Origin: OMOG01 sp041485845
GTDB lineage: Bacteria; Acidobacteriota; Terriglobia; Bryobacterales; Bryobacteraceae
Direction: 5' to 3'
NCBI GenBank assembly: GCA_041485845.1
Contig: JBGPKH010000424.1
Coordinates: forward strand, 1 to 7,918
DNA: 7,918 nucleotides
Part shown: piece by piece, positions 1 to 4,905 of the stretch
How the letters are laid out: every line of letters starts with the position of its first letter
How positions within the stretch are numbered: the stretch's first letter is position 1
Program-made: the position numbers and the translations under genes
The notes under the pieces: generated by a model
What the model was told of the DNA's origin: nothing
Databases searched by the model: none
The model's input: the letters and a program-made list of their open reading frames with translations, nothing else

Positions 1-3000
1 AGGACAACCTCATGATGGACGGCATCTCGGCCATGGACACGGGCAACAACGGCCAGATGCTGAACATGAACATTGAGTCGATCGGCGAAGTGAAGGTCCT
101 CACGCAGGGGTACCAGGCGGAGTACGGCCGGTCGAGCGGATTGCAGATCACGGCGGTGACCAAGAGCGGCACCAACCAGTTCCACGGGTCAGGCTACTCC
201 GTCTTCACCGACTCGGACTGGAATAAGAATTCGTGGGTTTCGCAGAAGAACGGCGACGCGAAGTCGAAGTCGAGCCAGCAAACCTACGGCTACACCGTTG
301 GCGGCCCGGTGGTGCTGCCGAAAATCTTCAACGGGCGCAACAAACTATTCTTCTTCTACGCGCACGAGTACGTGCCGACGACCGCTTTGACCAGCGGCTC
401 CCCTATCCGGCTGCGTTTGCCGTCGGCGCTCGAGCGCGCCGGCAACTTCTCCCAGAGCCGCGACAACAACGGCGCGTTGTTGCCGCCGTTGATCGACTTT
501 CAGACGGGCGCGCCCTTCCCGAACCAGACGATTCCGGCCGGCCGGCTGTATGCCCCCGGCGTGGCGGTGCTCAACCGCTATCCGCTCCCGACCCTGGAGC
601 AACTGCCGGGGACGAATTACAACTACCAGATGGATGGGGTGTCGTACACTCAACTGACCCAGCAGCCAGCCGTCCGAATCGACTACCAACTGTCGGCTAA
701 GCTGCGGTTCTCGGGAAAGTACTCGGGGCAGCGGCAGCGAGCGATAACGATACCGGGCCAGCTTCCGGGCTTCAACGATGCCTACACGCCACATCCCTAC
801 ATCACCAACGTTGCCTTCACGGTTAACTACATGATCAGCCCGACGACGTTCATCGAGGGGACGTACGGAAGAATCATGAACGAGTTGGCCGGCGGCAACG
901 AAAACGGCATTCTCGTCAACCCGGAGTCGAACCGCCTGAAGAGTCTAAAGGACTTCCCGTTGCTGTATCCGGACGCGGGCGTGCTGCCTCCGGAGTCCTA
1001 CGGCTTCAAAATGATGGAGCTAACCAAGCCGCCGTTCTGGGACGGCAAGTCGATGAACCTGCCGCCGGTCTTCAATTGGGGCGGCCGCATCGGGCAGGCG
1101 CCGCCCCAGCAGCGTTATCCCGGCTGGCTGAACATCAACCGGACGCAAGACGTGGCCATCAGCCTGACGCACATCACCGGCCGGCACACCATCAAGGGCG
1201 GGTACTACCTCAACCACAGCTACAAGGCACAGAACACCGGCGTGACCTTCCAGGGCACCGTGAACTTCGGCAACGATACCAACAACGCCCTCGACACCGG
1301 GTTCGGCTACGCGAACGCGGCGCTGGGGATCTTCACGCAGTACACGCAGGCGTCGAAATTCGTCGAAGGCAGCATGCTCTACAACCAGAGAGAATTCTAC
1401 ATCCAGGACAACTGGAAGGTGAGCAGCCGCCTGACGCTGGACTACGGGATACGGTTCGTGAATCAACAGCCGCAGTACGACCAGTTCGGACAGATGTCGA
1501 ACTTCTTCCCCGATAAGTGGAAGGCGAGCGATGCGCAGGTGCTGTACATAGCAGGGTGCAGCAACGGCGCAATCACGTGTTCGGGCAACATCCGCAACGC
1601 GATGGATCCGCGCAACGGCCAGATTCTCACGGCGGTGGGCGCGGCCAATACCCAGGCGGCAATCGGGACACCGATTCCCGGCACGGGCAATCCGCTGAAC
1701 GGGATTATCCAGGCGGGCAAAGGGATCGCGAAGACGAACTATACGTGGCCGACGCTGGTGGCGGCGCCGCGGTTCGGGTTTGCGTATGACTTGACGGGGA
1801 AATCGACCTGGGTGGTGCGCGGCGGCGGCGGGCTCTTCTACGACCGGCCGGACGGGAACACGGTGTTCTCGAACCCAAACAATCCGCCGATCGCGACCAG
1901 CAAGGACCTGCGCAACGGGCTGGCGACGACGCTTGGGCAGGGGCTAAGCCCGCAACCGGTGCCGTCGCTGAATACCTTCCAATATTACGCGAAAGTCCCG
2001 ACGTCCCTCCAGTGGGAAATCGGCATCCAGAAGTCGCTGCCGTTGGGCATGGTCGGGGACATGTCGTATGTGGGCAACCACGGCATCAACCGCCTGGGGG
2101 CGACCCAGAACGGATCGCTTCAGAACCTGAACGCGGTGGACATCGGCGCGGCGTACCTGCCTCAGAACCAGGACCCGACGCTCGGTCCGAACGCGACGCC
2201 GGGACAGTCGGCCTACACGTCGAATCTGCTCCGTGCCTTCAAGGGCCTCTCCGGAATCAACGAGAACCAGACGCGGTTCTGGGACACGTATCACTCGCTG
2301 CAATTCAACGTGAACCGGCGGTTCTCGCACGGGTTCTCGTTCGGCGCGAACTACACGCATGGGATCAGCCTCAAAGGCAACACGGGAATCAGTCAACGGT
2401 TCCAGCACGCGGCCGACGGGACCATCTCGCTGCGTTCCGACGAGGCGCAGTGGGAGAAGCTCAACGAGAAGCTGGATGAAGTGCCGCATTTGTTCAAGGC
2501 CAACGGCATCTGGAACAGCCCGGGCATCCAGAACCACGGCGCCGTGCTCCGCCATCTGACCAGGGACTGGCAAATTTCCTCCGTGGCAACGGTAGCCTCG
2601 GGGGGGACCTACGGCCTCGGCTACAGCTACCAGAACAATGGCTCCAATGTGAACCTCACAGGGTCGCCGGACTGGGGCGCCCGGGTGGCCCTGCTCGATG
2701 GCCTAGGCAGCGGATGTTCGGACAGCCAGTACGCCCAGTTCAATGCCTTGGCCATACGTCCGCCGACCTTCGGCAGCGTGGGCATGGAGTCAGGCCGCAA
2801 CTACATGCGCGGCTGTCTGACCAGGAATGTCGACATGTCGCTCGTGCGAAGGATTCGCGTCTCCAGCAGTGAGAGATACCGTGCCGAGCTGCGGGCGGAC
2901 GTCTTCAACGCGTTCAACATCGTGGACATTAACGGCCGGAACTCATCGGCGCAGTTCACCAGCCCGACGAACCTGACGATGGTGAACAGCCAGTTCAACA

Positions 3001-3113
3001 CCGACGGCAGCCTGAACCAGAGCCGGCTGACGCCGCGGAACTCCGGCTTCGGCGCGGCAACCAGCGCTCGGGGGCTGCGCAGCATTCAGCTTCAGCTCCG
3101 CTTCAGTTTCTAA
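1..3113 (+). CDS. TonB-dependent receptor, Oar-like, 5'-truncated by window
   Basis: This is an outer-membrane beta-barrel receptor of the large Oar/CarboxypepD_reg type abundant in Acidobacteriota, presumably for TonB-driven uptake; the substrate cannot be told. The frame is open from base 3, giving 1036 visible codons to TAA at 3111. The fragment opens inside the plug domain: residues 1-75 contain LMMDGISAMD, the IGEVKVLTQGYQAEYGRSSG stretch and VTKSGTNQFHGS, all typical plug signatures. The first ATG at base 12 lies inside this conserved domain, so it is not the start; a signal peptide and probably a carboxypeptidase-like domain lie upstream. The rest is barrel, with alternating aromatic strands, DYGIRF and ELRADVFNAFNIVD near the end, and a final LQLRFSF with C-terminal Phe, the usual BAM recognition pattern. 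Two Cys pairs (C519/C526 and C905/C938, fragment numbering) may form loop disulfides. No SusD-like gene follows it. Family assignment is firm; specificity is unknown. Confidence 0.93.
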   Translation, partial: DNLMMDGISAMDTGNNGQMLNMNIESIGEVKVLTQGYQAEYGRSSGLQITAVTKSGTNQFHGSGYSVFTDSDWNKNSWVSQKNGDAKSKSSQQTYGYTVGGPVVLPKIFNGRNKLFFFYAHEYVPTTALTSGSPIRLRLPSALERAGNFSQSRDNNGALLPPLIDFQTGAPFPNQTIPAGRLYAPGVAVLNRYPLPTLEQLPGTNYNYQMDGVSYTQLTQQPAVRIDYQLSAKLRFSGKYSGQRQRAITIPGQLPGFNDAYTPHPYITNVAFTVNYMISPTTFIEGTYGRIMNELAGGNENGILVNPESNRLKSLKDFPLLYPDAGVLPPESYGFKMMELTKPPFWDGKSMNLPPVFNWGGRIGQAPPQQRYPGWLNINRTQDVAISLTHITGRHTIKGGYYLNHSYKAQNTGVTFQGTVNFGNDTNNALDTGFGYANAALGIFTQYTQASKFVEGSMLYNQREFYIQDNWKVSSRLTLDYGIRFVNQQPQYDQFGQMSNFFPDKWKASDAQVLYIAGCSNGAITCSGNIRNAMDPRNGQILTAVGAANTQAAIGTPIPGTGNPLNGIIQAGKGIAKTNYTWPTLVAAPRFGFAYDLTGKSTWVVRGGGGLFYDRPDGNTVFSNPNNPPIATSKDLRNGLATTLGQGLSPQPVPSLNTFQYYAKVPTSLQWEIGIQKSLPLGMVGDMSYVGNHGINRLGATQNGSLQNLNAVDIGAAYLPQNQDPTLGPNATPGQSAYTSNLLRAFKGLSGINENQTRFWDTYHSLQFNVNRRFSHGFSFGANYTHGISLKGNTGISQRFQHAADGTISLRSDEAQWEKLNEKLDEVPHLFKANGIWNSPGIQNHGAVLRHLTRDWQISSVATVASGGTYGLGYSYQNNGSNVNLTGSPDWGARVALLDGLGSGCSDSQYAQFNALAIRPPTFGSVGMESGRNYMRGCLTRNVDMSLVRRIRVSSSERYRAELRADVFNAFNIVDINGRNSSAQFTSPTNLTMVNSQFNTDGSLNQSRLTPRNSGFGAATSARGLRSIQLQLRFSF

Positions 3114-3192
3114 GCTGGAGCGCGGTCTGCTCTTCTCGCGAAGACCTGCTGGGGCAACATGAGCGAAACGGCGATCCGCATCGCGCGGGTGA

Positions 3193-3222
3193 AGTGGCGT
3201 CATGCTGCAACGTGACGCCGCT
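3193..3222 (+). terminator. 12-bp hairpin, possible terminator of receptor gene
   Basis: The left arm AGTGGCGTCATG (3193-3204) pairs with CGTGACGCCGCT (3211-3222) around the six-base loop CTGCAA. Ten pairs are Watson-Crick and two are G-U. The two G-U pairs would be A-C mismatches in RNA from the other strand, so the structure favours a + strand transcript, as expected for the 3' end of the receptor mRNA. It is followed by a pyrimidine-rich stretch (CCCTCCTTC) and not a run of T, so it is not a textbook intrinsic terminator. It could be a terminator, a 3' stability hairpin, or part of a leader. Confidence 0.45.
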
Positions 3223-3239
3223 CCCTCCTTCAAACAACT

Positions 3240-3328
3240 GGCGATGGATTCATCGGCCTCCAGGTGCACGGCGGCACGCGCTGGCGGCCGGGCCATTGAC
3301 GAGGTCAGGCTGGAGAGGTGGGATCAGG
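3240..3328 (+). pseudogene. possible eroded tail of a DUF1080-type protein
   Basis: The frame starting at 3240 reads GDGFIGLQVHGGTRWRPGH and then stops at 3297. The GFIGLQVHGG part resembles the conserved C-terminal strand of DUF1080 (3-keto-disaccharide hydrolase, PF06439) proteins, which usually end a few residues later in an EVRWRNIRI-like segment. Fragments of such a tail appear here in other frames: EV at 3301-3306 and WRGGIR at 3311-3328. Two frameshifts would be needed, an in-frame stop (3213-3215) lies only 24 bases upstream, and no more of the domain is visible. The remnant is suggested by short motif resemblance only and could be chance. Confidence 0.25.
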
Positions 3329-3377
3329 AACACGTCTCATGACGCAACGGGACCGCGACGGTGCACACGCCGACTTG

Positions 3378-3391
3378 CACGTGAGTGTCAT
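3378..3391 (+). repeat. 14-base motif, copy 1 of 2
   Basis: CACGTGAGTGTCAT matches CACGTGAATGTCAT at 4864-4877 in 13 of 14 bases. Both copies lie in non-coding DNA upstream of a gene and in the same orientation, and each contains the palindrome CACGTG. This copy lies about 128 bases before the beta-helix start codon. It may be a regulator site; no regulator is identified. Confidence 0.3.
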
Positions 3392-3500
3392 TTGGGCTGT
3401 TCCATCTCCGGCTCCTCACCTCCGCCACGCGCGGCTCGACATCCCAATCGCCGCAGTAGAGCGCCCGCATGCCGCCAGGCGTGCGACCTCCGCCCCCTCG

Positions 3501-3509
3501 TGCTAGTCT
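3501..3509 (+). promoter_or_regulatory. extended -10-like element before beta-helix gene
   Basis: TGCTAGTCT fits an extended -10 (TGn followed by TAnnnT). It ends nine bases before the ATG at 3519, so transcription would begin at or within a few bases of the start codon. No Shine-Dalgarno sequence is seen before the gene, which agrees with a leaderless message. No good -35 is visible at 16-18 bases upstream. The element before the propeller gene at 4887-4895 is nearly the same and sits at nearly the same distance from its ATG. Confidence 0.4.
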
Positions 3510-3518
3510 GAGTTGATC

Positions 3519-4709
3519 ATGCGCAGACGTGTGTTCCTCCGGATGGCGGCCGCAGCCGCCGTGGGGCCGGTGAGCGGTCTCGCCCAGCGCCGCGGCGCAA
3601 CTGATGCCGTGACGCTCGACGCCGCGGCGCGTGCCTACCGCGTCCAGCCCGGCGGCAGCATCCAGGCGGCGCTCGAGGCGGCCGCGAAGGATCCCGTCAA
3701 CAAGATCGTCTACGTCCACGCCGGGACCTATCGCCCGGCGGCGCACGGGCAGGCGCTGATCTGGTTCAACAAGCGGCACGACGGCATCACGCTCGAAGCG
3801 GTCGGCGAGGTGGTGCTGACCGCCGCCAATCCAGCGATCGCCGACAACAAGGCGCCAAGCTTCCCGGCGGTCGTCAATCACGTCGTCTATTTCGGCGACG
3901 GCGTATCGACGAAGACCGTGCTGCGCGGCTTCCGCGTCACCGGCGCGAACAACTACACCACCGGCACCGGCGAGCGCTCGCCAATCGAATCCGATGACCT
4001 GCGCAAGACGCCGTTCTTCTATCTCGATGGCGGCGGCATCAAGATCTATGCGCGCGCCTATCCGACCATCGAGCGCGTCGAGGTGGTCGGCAATTACACC
4101 AGCCCATGCGGCGCCGGTGTATCCGTGGAGCACCTCGGCCGGCCGCTCGACGCCGCGGTGTTCCGCGACTGCATCTTCCGCGACAACCGCACGCAGGTCA
4201 CCGGCGCGGCGTTCGACCTCCTGCACGGCAGCCGCGCCACGCTCGACAACTGCCTGTTCGTCGGCAACATCGCGAATCTCGGTGTGGACTATGTCGGCCT
4301 GCTGACCAGCGGCGAGTATCACCCGGAGAACGGCTCGGGTGCGATGACAGTGTTCGAGGGGTCCCGCGCGGAGGTCAGCCGCTGCACCTTCACCGGGAAC
4401 TGGGCCGGCGTCGACGACAACGGCACCGGCAGCACTTACGTGAAATCGATCTTCTGGAACAACACCTTGAAGGGCGGAATCTCCACCGGGGCGCGCTACG
4501 AGATCGACATCACCAGTGGCGGCGGCGTACGGGAGTCATTCATCCACGGCGAGACGAACGACCTGCGGGGGACCATCGATCGGGCGGCGAACACCTTTGA
4601 TCCGCCGGATCCGCGCTTCGATGCGCAGTTCGTGCCGCAGGCGCCGGAGTACAGGGCGGTGGGCTACCGGCCTGCGACGGCGGCATCGCGTGGCCGTACC
4701 AGCCGGTAG
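3519..4709 (+). CDS. Tat-exported right-handed beta-helix protein
   Basis: This 396-residue secreted protein has a parallel beta-helix (pectin-lyase-like) fold. The N-terminus carries a twin-arginine signal, R3-R-V-F-L-R8, followed by an Ala-rich stretch and likely cleavage after A22. The ATG at 3519 is preferred over the in-frame TTG two codons upstream because it puts the Tat motif at the very start. An opening PGGSIQAALEAA segment and VYVHAGTYRP (about residues 43-70) are typical of DUF1565-like helix caps. Helical coils show as repeated elements: RDCIFRDN near C218, DNCLFVGN near C245, SRCTFTGN near C289 and SIFWNN near S310. No catalytic residue set is recognisable, so enzyme activity (polysaccharide lyase or other) is unproven. 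Tat export suggests folding, perhaps with a cofactor, before export. The gene stands alone, with gaps on both sides and a candidate leaderless promoter. Confidence 0.88.
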   Translation: MRRRVFLRMAAAAAVGPVSGLAQRRGATDAVTLDAAARAYRVQPGGSIQAALEAAAKDPVNKIVYVHAGTYRPAAHGQALIWFNKRHDGITLEAVGEVVLTAANPAIADNKAPSFPAVVNHVVYFGDGVSTKTVLRGFRVTGANNYTTGTGERSPIESDDLRKTPFFYLDGGGIKIYARAYPTIERVEVVGNYTSPCGAGVSVEHLGRPLDAAVFRDCIFRDNRTQVTGAAFDLLHGSRATLDNCLFVGNIANLGVDYVGLLTSGEYHPENGSGAMTVFEGSRAEVSRCTFTGNWAGVDDNGTGSTYVKSIFWNNTLKGGISTGARYEIDITSGGGVRESFIHGETNDLRGTIDRAANTFDPPDPRFDAQFVPQAPEYRAVGYRPATAASRGRTSR

Positions 4710-4719
4710 CCGATCGTGA

Positions 4720-4829
4720 CTACTGTTCGCGGACGTCGATTCGCGAATTGAGCGTGAACGGACCGGCGTTGCCGGCGGATCAGTTTGGAGATCGCGTGAC
4801 AAGCCGGGCACGCCTTCTTTGAACAGTAG
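4720..4829. repeat. 9-bp inverted repeat enclosing 92 bases
   Basis: The perfect arms CTACTGTTC (4720-4728) and GAACAGTAG (4821-4829) flank a segment with its own palindrome and hairpin. It could be a structured 3' untranslated region of the beta-helix mRNA, a small repeat element, or chance. No target-site duplication is seen next to the arms, and no second copy exists in the window. Confidence 0.3.
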
Positions 4830-4863
4830 CTGCCTGATGCAGAAAACCTTGCACCTGGCCGCA

Positions 4864-4877
4864 CACGTGAATGTCAT
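4864..4877 (+). repeat. 14-base motif, copy 2 of 2
   Basis: CACGTGAATGTCAT matches the copy at 3378-3391 in 13 of 14 bases. It ends 12 bases before the TAGTAT -10-like hexamer, so it covers the place where a -35 or an activator/repressor would bind. That position makes a regulatory role plausible here; the other copy lies farther from its gene. Confidence 0.3.
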
Positions 4878-4886
4878 GGGAGTATG

Positions 4887-4895
4887 TGGTAGTAT
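4887..4895 (+). promoter_or_regulatory. extended -10-like element before propeller gene
   Basis: TGGTAGTAT fits an extended -10 (TG, one base, TAGTAT). It ends ten bases before the ATG at 4906, so the transcript would start at or almost at the start codon. There is no Shine-Dalgarno sequence between it and the ATG. A consensus -35 is not visible. This would be the promoter for the propeller gene and, by coupling, the SCO gene. Confidence 0.42.
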
Positions 4896-4905
4896 TGGCG
4901 AAACT

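Larger units (their letters stand above)
3114..3518. other. intergenic region without a convincing gene
   Basis: This gap of about 405 bases separates the receptor from the beta-helix gene. Open frames exist on both strands, but their translations are Arg/Pro-rich and low in hydrophobic residues, as expected from GC-rich non-coding DNA. What can be supported is a strong hairpin at 3193-3222, a weaker bulged hairpin at 3124-3146 (GGTCT against AGACC) right after the receptor stop, a possible protein-coding remnant at 3240-3328, a 14-base motif at 3378-3391 that recurs before the downstream propeller gene, and a -10-like element at 3501-3509. Confidence 0.7.
4710..4905. other. intergenic region with nested inverted repeats
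   Basis: These 196 bases hold no supported gene. CTACTGTTC at 4720-4728 is exactly complementary to GAACAGTAG at 4821-4829, so the pair could close a stem around 92 bases. Inside are a perfect palindrome ATTCGCGAAT (4739-4748) and a short hairpin CCGGC-GTT-GCCGG (4763-4775). Downstream come the second copy of the 14-base motif (4864-4877) and a -10-like element (4887-4895). The open TTG-started extension of the propeller frame through 4819-4905 encodes no export signal and is not taken as coding. Confidence 0.55.

Noticed and set aside
1944..2573. 209-codon minus-strand frame inside the receptor gene
   Set aside because: Arg/Val-rich shadow of the receptor coding frame, with no start site or domain of its own.
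3160..3216. 18-codon frame starting MSETAIRIARVKW after the receptor gene
   Set aside because: No clear ribosome site and too short to support; its end falls inside the 12-bp hairpin, which explains that stretch better.
3324..3473. Short minus-strand reading MRALYCGDWDVEPRVAEV that resembles the start of zinc alcohol dehydrogenases
   Set aside because: The resemblance ends after about 18 residues; the frame stops soon after, and shifted frames do not continue the family pattern.
3324..4322. 332-codon open frame on the minus strand opposite the beta-helix gene
   Set aside because: Its translation is rich in Arg, Ala, Val and Asp with no recognisable domain, and it lies antisense to a clear Tat-exported protein. 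GC-rich genes commonly leave such antisense frames open.
3519..4709. Assignment of the beta-helix protein as a NosD-like copper-delivery factor
   Set aside because: The nearby SCO gene makes this tempting, but no NosD-specific feature is seen and no nosZ, nosF or nosY gene is in the window; a shared fold is not enough.
4664..4864. 66-codon minus-strand frame with a CPACH heme-c motif
   Set aside because: CxxCH alone occurs by chance; the rest is Arg-rich, lacks a downstream Met ligand pattern and a signal peptide, and it overlaps the end of the beta-helix gene.
4819..4905. TTG-started N-terminal extension of the propeller protein
   Set aside because: It would place 29 residues with no export features before a good Sec signal peptide, and it spans the -10-like element and the 14-base motif.
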